This document shows, in pieces, positions 26,930 to 36,562 of a stretch of 64,000 nucleotides of DNA (position 1 is its first letter; every line of letters starts with the position of its first letter). A program made the translations under genes and the position numbers. The notes beneath the pieces were generated by a model. It was not told the DNA's origin. It did not search any database and saw only the letters and a program-made list of their open reading frames with translations. This DNA is from CAWIHA01 sp963835855 (GTDB taxonomy: Bacteria; Acidobacteriota; Terriglobia; Bryobacterales; Bryobacteraceae), in NCBI GenBank assembly GCA_963835855.1, contig CAWIHA010000018.1, positions 62,001 through 126,000 of the forward strand, in the 5' to 3' direction.

Positions 26930-27466
26930 TTATCGAAACAGCACGTAAGCTGCGTACCCGACGAGTGCGCCCACGGCAGATCCGGCGATGACATCGCTCA
27001 AGAAATGCATTCCCAGCAGAACTCGGGATGCCGCGACGCTCAGCGCACAGAACAGAAGCGGCGCGGTCAGTGGCGGGTAGAACAGGAGCAGCGAGACGCA
27101 AACCGCAAATGCCGTCATCGAGTGCCCGGACGGGAATGAGAACTGATCGGGCGGTAGTAACTCCGCCCAGCAGTGCGGCTCAAGGTCGCACGGCCGCCGG
27201 CGGTTGGCAAGCCGCTTCAGACATTCGAATAGGAGGATCCCCAGTGTCGCGGCCGCCGCGCCGGCCCCGGCTGCCCGCCCGCGCTCGGGGCCGCCAAACA
27301 GTAGAACCGCGAGGCCGGCCGCATACCACAGCCACCCGTCTCCGGCGCGGGTCGCCCATAGCATCCATCTGCGAAGCCAGTTCGGGGGCGGCCAGTGATG
27401 CACCTTGCGCATCAGGCGATAGTCGCCCGCCGTCACATAACCCAGAACGAGCTCGTGAATTGCCAT
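26930..27466 (-). CDS. PAP2-family membrane phosphatase
   Basis: About 178 aa from MAIHELVLGYVTAGD; an in-frame ATG eight codons upstream (27490) is possible. The acid-phosphatase signature is complete: KRLANRRRPCD (motif 1), FSFPSGHSMTAFA (motif 2, His) and SRVLLGMHFLSDVIAG (motif 3, His and Asp). Four to five hydrophobic helices surround the motifs. The family dephosphorylates lipid phosphates such as phosphatidate or undecaprenyl diphosphate at the periplasmic membrane face. Confidence 0.88.
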   Translation of the reverse strand: MAIHELVLGYVTAGDYRLMRKVHHWPPPNWLRRWMLWATRAGDGWLWYAAGLAVLLFGGPERGRAAGAGAAAATLGILLFECLKRLANRRRPCDLEPHCWAELLPPDQFSFPSGHSMTAFAVCVSLLLFYPPLTAPLLFCALSVAASRVLLGMHFLSDVIAGSAVGALVGYAAYVLFR

Positions 27467-27659
27467 ACTGAGCCCCGCTTCGATTCCCATTCTGGCAGCC
27501 TGTTGTTACAAGGAGATCACGGACAAGAGACAGTTCTGTGAATTATCCGGTGGGGCTTCGGCCTGGGCGCATGCGGAACGTTTCCTCGTGCTCCGGAGCC
27601 GGGCTGTATTCGGGTTCGGGTGAAGTTTGCGGTTGCACGCCGGCCCATGCCGGTGGGGC

Positions 27660-28739
27660 CTATCCAACCGGCACGCTTTTCCGTGAGCCGCCGGGGCAGA
27701 ACTCCAGCGAGGCGGCGATCCAGGCCGGGATCTTTGAGAGCGGGAGCACGTCGCTGGCCGCGCCAAGTCGTATGGCTTCCCGGGGCATTCCGAAAACAAC
27801 GGATGTCGCCTCGTTTTGGGCAGCCGTGATAGCACCGGCCTGCTTCATTTTCAGCAGGCCTTGCGCTCCGTCGGACCCCATGCCAGTTAGGATCACTCCC
27901 ACGGCGCGCGTTCCCGCAGCCTCCGCAACGGAGCTGAACAGCACGTCCACCGACGGGCGTTGATAACAGACCAGCGGGCCATCTTTCACCCCGACGTGGT
28001 AGCCGTTTGCCGATCGGCGGAGCAGCATGTGGAAGTTGCCGGGCGCAATGAGGGCTCTGCCTGGCGAGACAGCATCTCCGTCCTTCGCTTCCAAGACTTC
28101 AAGACCGCACACCTGGTTCAGCCGCTCCGCAAAGGCCCGGGAAAAACCTGCGGGGATGTGCTGGGCAACTACGATTCCTGGAACGTTGGAAGGCAGGCCG
28201 CGCAGAACGCTCTCAATCGCTTCGGTCCCTCCGGTCGAGGCTCCGATCGCGATAACCTGCGTCGGATCGGCCGCCTCGCGTGCTAAGGGGGGCATCGCGT
28301 CAAGGGCCGGCTGCGTCTGAGCGGGCCGCGATAGCCGGGCGCGCGCCGCCGCCCGGATTTTATTGGCCAGCGTGAGCCGCAGATCTCCGACCGAGTAGGG
28401 ACCTCCGGGCTTGGCGACCACCTCGACCGCGCCCTCCCGCAATGCCGTCATCGCCGCTTCGCAGGAAGCCAGCCCCAGAGAACTGATGACGACCACAGGC
28501 ATGGGATGGTGGCGCATCAGCGCCTTCAGAAAGGTGAGGCCGTCCATTCGCGGCATCTCGATGTCGAGCGTGAGCACGTCCGGCGAGAGCGACACAATCT
28601 TGTCGCGAGCGACGTAAGCGTCAGGCGCCGTCCCGGCCACTTCCAAATCGTCCTCCGATGACAGCGCATCCGTGAGGATCTTCCGGACGATCGCCGAGTC
28701 GTCCACGATGAGAACTTTGATCCGTTTGCTCGATCTCAT
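27660..28739 (-). CDS. cheB: Chemotaxis protein-glutamate methylesterase/glutaminase CheB
   Basis: 359 aa. The receiver domain (KVLIVDDSAIVRK, phospho-acceptor Asp59 in TLDIEMPRMDG) is joined to a CheB methylesterase domain with the catalytic Ser in GASTGGTEAI, the His in VVAQHIPAGFS and the Asp region GMGSDGAQGL. It removes methyl groups from chemoreceptors. The start is the ATG that overlaps the cheX stop as ATGA; the longer open frame upstream is within cheX and is not used. Last gene of the che operon. Confidence 0.95.
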   Translation of the reverse strand: MRSSKRIKVLIVDDSAIVRKILTDALSSEDDLEVAGTAPDAYVARDKIVSLSPDVLTLDIEMPRMDGLTFLKALMRHHPMPVVVISSLGLASCEAAMTALREGAVEVVAKPGGPYSVGDLRLTLANKIRAAARARLSRPAQTQPALDAMPPLAREAADPTQVIAIGASTGGTEAIESVLRGLPSNVPGIVVAQHIPAGFSRAFAERLNQVCGLEVLEAKDGDAVSPGRALIAPGNFHMLLRRSANGYHVGVKDGPLVCYQRPSVDVLFSSVAEAAGTRAVGVILTGMGSDGAQGLLKMKQAGAITAAQNEATSVVFGMPREAIRLGAASDVLPLSKIPAWIAASLEFCPGGSRKSVPVG

Positions 28740-29185
28740 TCCGCCTGTTCGAAGCTGACCGAAAGATCGAGCGTCCCGTCCTCGAGGGCGAGGCTCCGCC
28801 GATACGCGCGGTCGCACTGAGCGTCGGCGCCGGTGATCTCGGGGGGTGATATGTCGAAAGTTGCTCCGCTTTCGATCCGGCTCAGCATGGCTCCGCAAAT
28901 CATATTCGCCAGCTCGCGGGTCACATCTTCGACTTGATCGGCCGGCACGGCCACGTCATCCCCGGCGCCGAGAAAATTGGCGGCGATGGTCCGCGCCGAC
29001 CGCGCTGCAACGGTCAAACAAAAGACTCCGGATGGCGCTCCGTGGAACGAAAGGCGCGCCGTGAGTGCGGGTTCGGCCGCCGGCTCCCAAGCTTCCGCTT
29101 CGCCCTCGGGGCTGGTGAAGAACATCGTCTCCAGCACCTCGCACGCGGCGGCGCCGAGGATTTCAGCCACTCCTTGGTCAGGCAT
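28736..29185 (-). CDS. CheX/CheC-like CheY-P phosphatase, copy 2
   Basis: 149 aa. A single CheC/CheX-type fold with the catalytic helix motif E-x-x-N (TRELANMICGAMLSRIES). Unlike CheC, only one phosphatase helix is evident, as in CheX. It would speed dephosphorylation of CheY. The stop overlaps the cheB start (ATGA) and the start overlaps the end of cheY by 8 bases, so it is tightly coupled. It is distinct from the second copy at 35626-36183. Confidence 0.75.
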   Translation of the reverse strand: MPDQGVAEILGAAACEVLETMFFTSPEGEAEAWEPAAEPALTARLSFHGAPSGVFCLTVAARSARTIAANFLGAGDDVAVPADQVEDVTRELANMICGAMLSRIESGATFDISPPEITGADAQCDRAYRRSLALEDGTLDLSVSFEQAE

Positions 29186-29564
29186 GCGCGACTCCCAGTA
29201 CCCGCTCGAGTTCTTCCCGGAGCGTTTCCGGCACGAACGGTTTGCTCACGTAGCCCCGTGCGCCGAGTTCGAGCATGCGTTGAATGCGGTGCTCGGTGGC
29301 ATCGGTGGAAATGACCACTACCGGGATTCGGCCGAGCGATTCGTCGCCTTTAAGCTGGCAGACAAACTGTTCACCGTTCATGACCGGCATATGGATATCG
29401 GTCAGGATCAGGTCCACCGGCCGGCTACGCAGCACGCTGAAGCCCTCTCCTCCGTCGCCCGCTTCGAGGCACTCCTCGAGGCTGAAGCCCGACAATTCGA
29501 GTACCCGGCGAATGACGCGCCGCATAGCCGGCGAATCGTCCACGATCAATACACGGAACCCCAT
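29178..29564 (-). CDS. cheY: CheY-type single-domain response regulator
   Basis: 128 aa consisting only of a receiver domain: VLIVDDSPAMRR, Asp56 in LTDIHMPVMNGEQF, Thr/Ser near 87 (VVISTDA) and Lys near 108 (GYVSKPF). The ATG has an AAAGGAA ribosome binding site. The gene overlaps the end of cheD by 19 bases. The longer open frame upstream is only the opposite reading of cheD. Confidence 0.92.
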   Translation of the reverse strand: MGFRVLIVDDSPAMRRVIRRVLELSGFSLEECLEAGDGGEGFSVLRSRPVDLILTDIHMPVMNGEQFVCQLKGDESLGRIPVVVISTDATEHRIQRMLELGARGYVSKPFVPETLREELERVLGVAHA

Positions 29565-30076
29565 TGCTTCGTTCCTTTCACGCCGCGGGGGGTTGGCGCC
29601 AGCTCTTGTTCGGTTCCCGCCGCACCACGCAGCCACAATGTTCCCGTCGCAACGTCGAGGCGCACCGTCCGCGAAACCGTTCCGCCAACTGCTTCGGCAT
29701 GGATGAAGACTCCTGCTGTCCAAAGTATTTTGCGCATTGCAAGATAATTCCGTTTGCCGATATCGAACGTCCCCTGATCGCCCATCTCTGCACCGCCGGC
29801 TGCCCGCACCACTATCCGCCGCTTCTCGGCGCCCTGCGCGTACGCCCGGCGGAACAGAAGCGGGATGCCGGTATCGGCAAACATAAACGGGCGCCCGGCC
29901 GCCTTGGCGGCGTCGATCCGGGATTCGGGCAGCATGAAGTGGAGCAGGCCACCCACGCGCGCGACAGAGTCGTAGATCGCCACCGCCATGCACGAGCCGA
30001 GAGCATAGGTCACCAGCGTGACCTCGGGGTCGCTGCTGACCTGGCAATCTCCTACTCCCACGATCAGCGCGCGCAC
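29546..30076 (-). CDS. cheD: Chemoreceptor glutamine deamidase CheD
   Basis: 176 aa. The GTG start (VRALIVGVGDCQVS) has an excellent AAGGAGG five bases upstream, within the end of cheR. The catalytic Cys29 lies in YALGSCMAVAIYD and the His46 in GGLLHFMLPESR, the conserved CheD pair. It deamidates receptor glutamines and can interact with CheC/CheX proteins, two of which are encoded in this operon. Confidence 0.93.
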   Translation of the reverse strand: MRALIVGVGDCQVSSDPEVTLVTYALGSCMAVAIYDSVARVGGLLHFMLPESRIDAAKAAGRPFMFADTGIPLLFRRAYAQGAEKRRIVVRAAGGAEMGDQGTFDIGKRNYLAMRKILWTAGVFIHAEAVGGTVSRTVRLDVATGTLWLRGAAGTEQELAPTPRGVKGTKQWGSVY

Positions 30077-30981
30077 TTGCCCTCCTTCACCAGACTGGCG
30101 CCGCGATGCGCTTCTTCCGGCTTTCGATACACGGCTGGCTGCACGTAGCGCAGCGCATGGGCCCCGCCCACCAGGCTTTCCGAATGGCCGGTCAACAGAT
30201 AGCCGCCGGGTTCGAGGCAACTCGCCAGCTCACGAACCAGGGTTGCCTGAGTGTCTTTGTCAAAATAGATCATCACATTGCGGCAGAAGATGACGAACAC
30301 CTTCGGGATGTTGACCAGCGGCTTGATCAGGTTCACACGCCGGAATTCGACCATTTGCCTGACTGCGGGCTTCAACCGGAACCAGCCCTGCCATCGCTCG
30401 GAACCTCGCAGCCAGTACCGTTGCAACCAGCTTTTAGGGAAACCCTCGAACCGCTCGGCGGGATAAGTTGCGTTACGGGCGGTATCGAGCGCATGGTTTG
30501 AGATGTCTGTCGCCAGGATGCGGATCCTCGAGGCCACATTGGGTCCGAGTGTTTCGACGAGGCACATGGCGATCGAGTAGGGTTCCTCGCCCGTGGCGCA
30601 GGCGGCGCTCCAGATCTGCGTACCCGTCCGGCCTGCCAGATCTGGCGCGATGACATTCCGCAATAACTCAAAATGGGGCGGCTCTCGAAGGAAGCCGGTG
30701 TAGTTTGTCGTGAGCGCGTCAATCATGTCCTCCAGGGCTTCGCCCGTAGGATCGCGCCGCACGTGATCGTAGTAGGCCTGAAAGGTCTGGAAGTGCGACT
30801 GCCGGACTTTCTTCCTCAACCTCGCCGAGACCAGCTCCTCCTTTCCCTGCCTAAGGTCGAGGCCGAATTTCTCATGCGCCAAGAGCCGGATCTGCTCGAA
30901 CTCCGAGTGAGTGAGAGGCCGGATTTCGGTGTCCGCAGAAACGCCGCCGGGGTTAGCCATCGGGTCGCTCGAAGAGGCCAT
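30064..30981 (-). CDS. cheR: Chemotaxis protein methyltransferase CheR
   Basis: 305 aa. N-terminal CheR helical domain (FEQIRLLAHEKFGLDLRQGK) followed by the SAM-binding domain: NYTGFLREPPHFE, WSAACATGEEPYSIAM, ILATDISNHAL and VIFCRNVMIYFD. It methylates receptor glutamates. The start is either the ATG at 30981 or the one at 30960 (MANPGG); both lie within the last codons of cheA and neither ribosome site is strong. No TPR or pentapeptide-binding extension is seen. Confidence 0.95.
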   Translation of the reverse strand: MASSSDPMANPGGVSADTEIRPLTHSEFEQIRLLAHEKFGLDLRQGKEELVSARLRKKVRQSHFQTFQAYYDHVRRDPTGEALEDMIDALTTNYTGFLREPPHFELLRNVIAPDLAGRTGTQIWSAACATGEEPYSIAMCLVETLGPNVASRIRILATDISNHALDTARNATYPAERFEGFPKSWLQRYWLRGSERWQGWFRLKPAVRQMVEFRRVNLIKPLVNIPKVFVIFCRNVMIYFDKDTQATLVRELASCLEPGGYLLTGHSESLVGGAHALRYVQPAVYRKPEEAHRGASLVKEGKCAR

Positions 30982-33139
30982 CCAGATCCAGCACCAGCGC
31001 GACGCGCCCGTCCCCCAGAATGGTGCCGCCGGCGATTCCGGGCAGGTTTTTCATGGTTTCACCCAGGCTCTTGATGACCACCTGTTGCTTGCCGGTGAAC
31101 TCGTCCACCATGAGGCAGAAGACCCGTCCACCACTTTCAGCGACGATGAATATGCTTTGCGCTGGATCTTCCGAATTCGGCTGGACAGCGAAGCGGCGGT
31201 ACAGCCGCACAATCGGCAGCAGGTGGCCGCGAATGAGCGCCATCTCGCCTTGGCCCGCCGCGGTGAACAGCATCTCGCGAGTGGGGCGGAATACCTCGCG
31301 CACTGCGAACAACGGAACGATGTAGCGTTCCCGCCCGACTCCGATGACTAGGCCCTCGATGATCGCGAGCGTAAGCGGCAGTTTCAGCAGGAACGTCGAG
31401 CCGCGCCCCGGTGAGGATTCGATGTCGATGCGGCCGCGGAGTTTCTGAATGTGTTTTCTCACCACGTCCATGCCCACGCCGCGCCCCGAGATCTCCGTCA
31501 CTCGCTCCGCCGTTGAGAATCCCGGCTCGAAGATAAGGTTCAGGATTTCGTTCTCCGTGAGATGGGCCCCCTCGGAGACCAGGCCCTTCTGCCGTGCCTT
31601 GGCGAGAACCTTATCGACATCAATTCCCTGCCCGTCGTCGCCCGCTTCGATCAGGATATGGCCCGCCTGGTGGCAAGCCTTCAAGTGGATGCGCCCTACC
31701 GGATCCTTTCCCGCCGTTTGGCGCGCCTCAGGCATCTCGATCCCGTGGTCGATCGAGTTGCGCACCATGTGGATCAGTGGATCCCATAGTTCCTCGATGA
31801 TCGTCCGATCTAGCTCGGTATCTTCGCCAACGAGATCTAGCTCGACTTGTTTGCCCGCTTTACGGGCCAGGTCGCGCACAAGCCTGGGCAAGCGCCGGAA
31901 GACCTGGCCAACCGGGACCATGCGCATCGACATTGCGGTCTTCTGGAGTTCGCTGCACGCGCGCGCCAACAACGCCAGGTTTCGTTCGAGCCGCGCGGTC
32001 TTCGCGGTCGCCAAGCCAGGATCGCCCCGGACTTGCGATTCGGCGATCATCATTTCGCCCGCCATATCCACCAGGTAATCCAACTTCGCCGTATCAACCT
32101 TCACGGCCCTGGCTTCGGCGTGCACTCGCGGTGCAATCGATGGCGCATCCTCTCCGCGCTCTTCATCGGGTTGGTCCGCATCAGCCGGGTTCCTTACGGG
32201 AAGCGGCGCTGGACCGTTTTCGGGTCTCACCGGCTGAGCGTCTTGGCCCGAGGCCGCAAGTTGGCGCGGTCCGCCCTCGGACCCGGTGGCTTCGTGCGCG
32301 CTGCCCAAAGCGGCTGTCAGACCTACTCCGCCGGAGCCGGCCGTCTGCCCCGCTTCTTCGCCGTGGCCAGCAGGCTGAGCGGGGTCGGGCGCCCGGATCA
32401 AATCGCGGAGCCGCTTCCGCAGCGCATCGCTCGCCGGCGGCGATTGGGGTGTGCCTCCCCGCAGCGCAGGCTCGAGCAGATCGAGGGCCCGGGCCAGGTA
32501 GTCCTTGCTGGCCAGAACGACGTCAATCACCGCCGGCGCCATCCGCAGCTTGGCGTTCCGGGCGTGATCGAGGACCGTCTCCACCTCATGCGCGACTTCC
32601 TGGATCTCGGTGAGTTCCAGGAAACCGGCCAGGCCCTTGATGGTATGGAAACTGCGGAAGACGGAGTGAATCGCTTCGGCGTCGGCGGGGTCCCGTTCGA
32701 GCGCCAGTAAATGACTCTCGAGCGAGATGAGGTGCTCCCTGGATTCCAGGAGGACATCGTTCAGCAACTCCGTGTCCTGCACGAGCGGGTTCTTGGCGGA
32801 TCGATCGGGAGTTTGAGCGGCCGCCGGCGGAACAGTCCCAGATGGACCTTCTGCCACCGCCTGCTGCAGCAGCGCGATGCCCTCCCTTAACACCTCTCCC
32901 AGCTTGACGAGATCGGCCGGCCCGCCTTGGGCCGCCTGCGATAACGAACCGGCGAGTCCCGAGGCAATCCTCGCGACTCCGTGCCAGCCTGCCTGCTCGG
33001 CGTCTTCTCGAGTCTTCTCGAAGGCGGCAGACAAGGCTCGAAGGCTTTCCGGCGCGCCCGGCGCCTCGTCGATTATCAGCTTCGTCGCCAGGTCGTCGAT
33101 CTGGCGGCGCAGCTCGTCCGCTCTCTGTTCGCTGGACAT
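30953..33139 (-). CDS. cheA: Chemotaxis histidine kinase CheA
   Basis: 728 aa from MSSEQRADELRRQ. It has an N-terminal ~125-residue extension that is not typical. The Hpt domain follows (His165 in FRSFHTIKGLAGFLEL), then a Pro/Glu-rich linker, the dimerisation helices, the HATPase_c domain (HMVRNSIDHGIE, DDGQGIDVDKV, FEPGFSTAERVTEISGRGVG) and a C-terminal CheW-like domain (LVIGVGRERYIVPLFAVREV). A classical P2 domain is not obvious. Couples receptor state to CheY and CheB phosphorylation. Confidence 0.94.
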   Translation of the reverse strand: MSSEQRADELRRQIDDLATKLIIDEAPGAPESLRALSAAFEKTREDAEQAGWHGVARIASGLAGSLSQAAQGGPADLVKLGEVLREGIALLQQAVAEGPSGTVPPAAAQTPDRSAKNPLVQDTELLNDVLLESREHLISLESHLLALERDPADAEAIHSVFRSFHTIKGLAGFLELTEIQEVAHEVETVLDHARNAKLRMAPAVIDVVLASKDYLARALDLLEPALRGGTPQSPPASDALRKRLRDLIRAPDPAQPAGHGEEAGQTAGSGGVGLTAALGSAHEATGSEGGPRQLAASGQDAQPVRPENGPAPLPVRNPADADQPDEERGEDAPSIAPRVHAEARAVKVDTAKLDYLVDMAGEMMIAESQVRGDPGLATAKTARLERNLALLARACSELQKTAMSMRMVPVGQVFRRLPRLVRDLARKAGKQVELDLVGEDTELDRTIIEELWDPLIHMVRNSIDHGIEMPEARQTAGKDPVGRIHLKACHQAGHILIEAGDDGQGIDVDKVLAKARQKGLVSEGAHLTENEILNLIFEPGFSTAERVTEISGRGVGMDVVRKHIQKLRGRIDIESSPGRGSTFLLKLPLTLAIIEGLVIGVGRERYIVPLFAVREVFRPTREMLFTAAGQGEMALIRGHLLPIVRLYRRFAVQPNSEDPAQSIFIVAESGGRVFCLMVDEFTGKQQVVIKSLGETMKNLPGIAGGTILGDGRVALVLDLDGLFERPDG

Positions 33140-33223
33140 GCGCGGCTCAATCCCCGGCGACGATCCGCACTGGTTCCGGAAATCTCTCACGCCGGTCTTG
33201 AGAGGGCCAGAAGGGAATCGTGG

Positions 33224-34875
33224 CTAAAACTCCCTGAAGTCCCCCTCGAGCGGGATGGCGCTCTTTTTTTTCGCTGCGGAAGACAGCACCGGCTGCCAGC
33301 CCGCGTGTGTGTCCTGCCGGATGGCGTTGTCGAGCGCGTTTAGGCCAGCCGCGGCTTCGGCCGGTACGGAGGGGGGCGCATGCTCAACTCTCTGGGGCGT
33401 GCGTGTCAGCGACAGCGCAGCCTCGCGGCTGCCATCCAGATGGCTGCCTCCCACCACTGTGCGCAATCGCCCGACGATGGCATTCAAGGCCTGCGCTTGT
33501 GCGCTCATCTCCTCGCCCGCCGAAGCGCTCTCTTCGGCGTTCGCGGCCGCCTTTTGCGTCACCTGTTCCATTTGCGCGATGGCCTTGCCGATCTGCTCGA
33601 TTCCCCGCGCCTGCTCGTCACTGCCCAGCTTCACCTCGTCGATGAGCGTCTTCACCTTCTGCGCGCTGTCGGTGACGGCGCGGATTGCCGTTGCCACCTG
33701 GTCGAGCTTGGAGCTGCCCTCGTTGGATTTCGAGATCGATTCCTCGATCAGCGCTGCGGTGTCCTTGGCCGCCTGCGCCGAGCGCTGTGCCAGGTTCCGG
33801 ACTTCGTCGGCGACGACCGCGAAGCCCATGCCCGCCTCGCCGGCCCGCGCCGCCTCGACGGCCGCGTTCAGGGCCAGGATGTTGGTCTGGAATGCGATCT
33901 CGTCGATGACCTTGATGATCCTGGCGATCTTGTCGCTCGAGGCGTTGATCTCGCGCATCGAGGAGACCATCTGCTCGAGCGTGTGGTTGGCCTCGCCCAC
34001 CACCCGGCTGGTCTCGACCATGAACTCGGCGGCGGACTTCGAGTTCTCCGCGTTCTTGCGGATCATTGAGGTGATCTCTTCGGTGGATGCCGAGGTCTCC
34101 TGGATCGAGGCGGCCTGCTCGGAGGTCCCCTGCGCCAAGGCCTGGCTCGATGCCGAGACTTGCCCGGCGGCGCCCGCAACCTGTTCGGCGCTCTCGCCGA
34201 GCTCGACCGCGGTGTTTTGCAGGCCACGAGCCGTTTGCCGGACCACGCAGAGAGCCGCCACGCCGAGCGCCATCGACAAACCAATCAGCGCGAACACGAT
34301 CCAGTGACTCGTGCTGCTCATCTCCGCCGCGGCTTGTCTATCCTTATCCAACAGTTCCTTAATGAGATTCTCAGCCTCTGGGTGTCCCTGCCAGCGGTTT
34401 CGTAGATTGGCACGCCTTTGTCCACACAGACCTTCATTGCGGCATCGGGGTTCCCGGCAGCGGCGAGTTGCTCGATTTCGGCGAACGCCGAGCGCCACGA
34501 GGCCAAGCCGGATTCCAATTGGTCCACCAGCCGCCTTCCTTCTTCCGTTACCAGCAACGGCCGGATCTCCGGAAGTGCGGCGGCCCATTTCTCGGATGCG
34601 GACTCGAACCCACGCTTGGCCTTCGCAGCTCCCTCCGGTGATTTCCCGAACGTGAACATGACGACGCCGCGCTGGCCCGCCAACATATCCGATCCGGCGC
34701 CGCTCACCACATCGGTGAGCTCGAGTTTCTTCGTGGATACGTTCACGGATCTATCGAGGCTGGCCGACAGCTTGCCAGTCACGTTGAGCGAAATAATTCC
34801 TTGCATCAATGTCATGACCAACATCGCGCTGAAGCTGAGAATGAGTTTCTTGCCGATCGTCATCTGTGATTCCAT
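33224..34875 (-). pseudogene. Methyl-accepting chemotaxis protein, one frameshift
   Basis: The N-terminal part reads MESQMTIGKKLILSFSAMLV with TM1, then a ~150-residue helical-bundle sensor. The second part, in another frame, has TM2 (HWIVFALIGLSMALGVAALC) and the receptor signalling domain with the conserved hairpin tip (IDEIAFQTNILALNAAVEAA). The break is near 34385-34395 (GGCAGGGACACCCAGAGGC): one base appears to be missing, probably in the C run, which loses PEAENLIKELLDKD from the first frame. No HAMP domain is clear. The ATG has an AAAGGAAAGAG site. Sits between cheW and cheA. Confidence 0.85.
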
Positions 34876-34904
34876 GGGAATCTCTTTCCTTTCTCGGGCC
34901 GCGC

Positions 34905-35420
34905 TCATCGAAGCGCCGAAGTCAGGCCGTGCAGTTCCTGGTTCGCGAGCACCTGGTCAATATCCAGCAGGATTTTGACCTTACCCTTGACCTTGGCCAT
35001 GCCCAGCAAGCAGGGCGTGGTCACGCCCTGGCCGAAATCGGGCGTATCCTCGACGTTGCCCGGCATGAGGTTGAGGACCTCGGATACGCCGTCCACGATG
35101 ATCCCCATCAACACGGAACCCGCCTCGCCGCGAACTTGAACCACGATGATGCAGGTGCGTCGCGTGTACTCAATCTCCGGCAGGCCGAACTTCAGACGAA
35201 GATCGACGACCGGGATCACCTTCCCGCGCAGGTTGATCACTCCCTTAACGTAGGCCGGCGTCTGCGGTACGGAGGTGATGTCTTGAATGCCCATAATCTC
35301 CCGGACCTGCAAGACCTGGATTCCAAACTCCTCGTTTCCCAGTTCGAAGGTCAAGTATTTTCCCGCGCGCTGGTCCAATCCCGCCGCCTTCTCCTCGGCG
35401 CCGACTGTGCTCGATTGCAT
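34905..35420 (-). CDS. cheW: Chemotaxis adaptor CheW
   Basis: 171 aa with a single CheW domain: KYLTFELGNEEFGIQVLQVR, PAYVKGVINLRGKVIPVVDL, and CIIVVQVRGEAGSVLMGIIV. It links receptors to CheA. A good AAGGAGAGG site precedes the ATG. Its stop overlaps an upstream in-frame ATG of the MCP (ATGA). The ~205 bp before it, up to the cheX stop, contain no gene. Confidence 0.94.
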   Translation of the reverse strand: MQSSTVGAEEKAAGLDQRAGKYLTFELGNEEFGIQVLQVREIMGIQDITSVPQTPAYVKGVINLRGKVIPVVDLRLKFGLPEIEYTRRTCIIVVQVRGEAGSVLMGIIVDGVSEVLNLMPGNVEDTPDFGQGVTTPCLLGMAKVKGKVKILLDIDQVLANQELHGLTSALR

Positions 35421-35625
35421 GATCCTCTCCTTATCTCTTCCAGCGGTTTATTGATCGGTTCTGACCGCCGGAAACTATAGAACGTCCGGGCTACGTGCCG
35501 AGCCCGCCCCTCTTGCCGTAGAAGCCGGTGCGCTGGGCAAATTCTAGAATGTTCCCTGTCTCGCCTGGCAGCTTTCCGTGCCGCCCCTCCTGCCAGCCGG
35601 CTGGACCGAAACCAGCGGTGCGCTA

Positions 35626-36183
35626 TCAGACCACAAACATGCGCGGCGCTGCGAATCCGTGCCGCACGGCCTGCGGCTCGCGACTGGGAGCAAGGCATAT
35701 CCGCACATCCATGCGTGCGCCGCCGGACACAAACGGAACCACCGTCCAAGCATCATTGGCCGCGCTGTGAGTCCTGAAATTGCGGCCGAAAACCACGGTT
35801 GGAATGCTCATGCCCAGTGGTCCGAGGTGTTCTTCCATGCTGGTTTTTACGTTCCCGATGATTATGTTGGCAACCTCGGCGACGGCGTCGAGCACCTCCG
35901 TATTGATGCCGTCGGCTTCTGGACCGATTTCACCCATGAGGAGGCCGCTGTAGATCCTCGCCGCCATACCGGCATCGCAGTGCAGGACGCCGCTCCCAAC
36001 CCAGTGCCCGGCCAGTCCGACAAACGCGACTACTCCGTCGCTGGTCTCGGAGGTATTGGGCTCGGTATAAGCGGTCTCGGCAGCCACATCGAGATTCAGC
36101 ATCGTCTGAAAAATGTTCGCGGTCGCGTCGCAAATCGCGCTCACAAGCGCGTCCCGGTCGATTGTTTGCATTGGCTGTTCCAT
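35626..36183 (-). CDS. CheX/CheC-like CheY-P phosphatase, copy 1
   Basis: 185 aa from MEQPMQTIDRDALVSAICDA. It resembles CheX, with one phosphatase helix (EVANIIIGNVKTSMEE, E-x-x-N) and a long beta region. The C-terminal ~25 residues (APSREPQAVRHGFAAPRMFV) go beyond the usual fold. It starts 7 bases after the cheY stop. Two different CheX-like proteins in one operon suggest separate control of the two CheY proteins. Confidence 0.72.
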   Translation of the reverse strand: MEQPMQTIDRDALVSAICDATANIFQTMLNLDVAAETAYTEPNTSETSDGVVAFVGLAGHWVGSGVLHCDAGMAARIYSGLLMGEIGPEADGINTEVLDAVAEVANIIIGNVKTSMEEHLGPLGMSIPTVVFGRNFRTHSAANDAWTVVPFVSGGARMDVRICLAPSREPQAVRHGFAAPRMFVV

Positions 36184-36190
36184 TCTCCGG

Positions 36191-36562
36191 CTATAGGAAG
36201 CTGACCAGAGTCTCCCGGATCTGGTCGGCGGTGAACGGCTTACGGACATAGCCGGCGGCTCCCAACTCCACGGCGGCCATCACCTTGGCTTGGCCACCTT
36301 CGGTGGTGATCATGACTACGGGCAAATCCTTCCATTGCTTCTCGTGCTTGATTTTTCCGAGCAATTCCAGCCCATCCATATGGGGCATGTTGACATCGGC
36401 CAGAACAAGGTTGACTAGCTGTGTGCGCAGGATGTTGAGCGCCTCGACGCCGTCGCTGGCCTCATAGATTTCCCCTACTGGTACTTCAGCCTGCTTGAGT
36501 ACTCGTTGCAAAATTTTACGGATCGCGGCCGAGTCGTCCACAATTAACACGTCCAACGGCAT
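36191..36562 (-). CDS. cheY: CheY-type response regulator, first gene of the che operon
   Basis: 123 aa from MPLDVLIVDDSAAIRK. Receiver domain only, phospho-acceptor Asp56 (LADVNMPHMDGLELL), Thr near 86 (VVMITTEGG) and Lys near 107 (GYVRKPF). An ATG further upstream is in frame but would add a basic, unstructured leader that is not typical. A decayed copy of the first half of this gene lies at 44079-44290. Confidence 0.92.
   Translation of the reverse strand: MPLDVLIVDDSAAIRKILQRVLKQAEVPVGEIYEASDGVEALNILRTQLVNLVLADVNMPHMDGLELLGKIKHEKQWKDLPVVMITTEGGQAKVMAAVELGAAGYVRKPFTADQIRETLVSFL

Noticed and set aside
27506..27835. Minus-strand frame of 109 codons between cheB and the PAP2 gene
   Set aside because: Most of it overlaps the 3' end of cheB in another frame, and the rest shows no motif or ribosome site.
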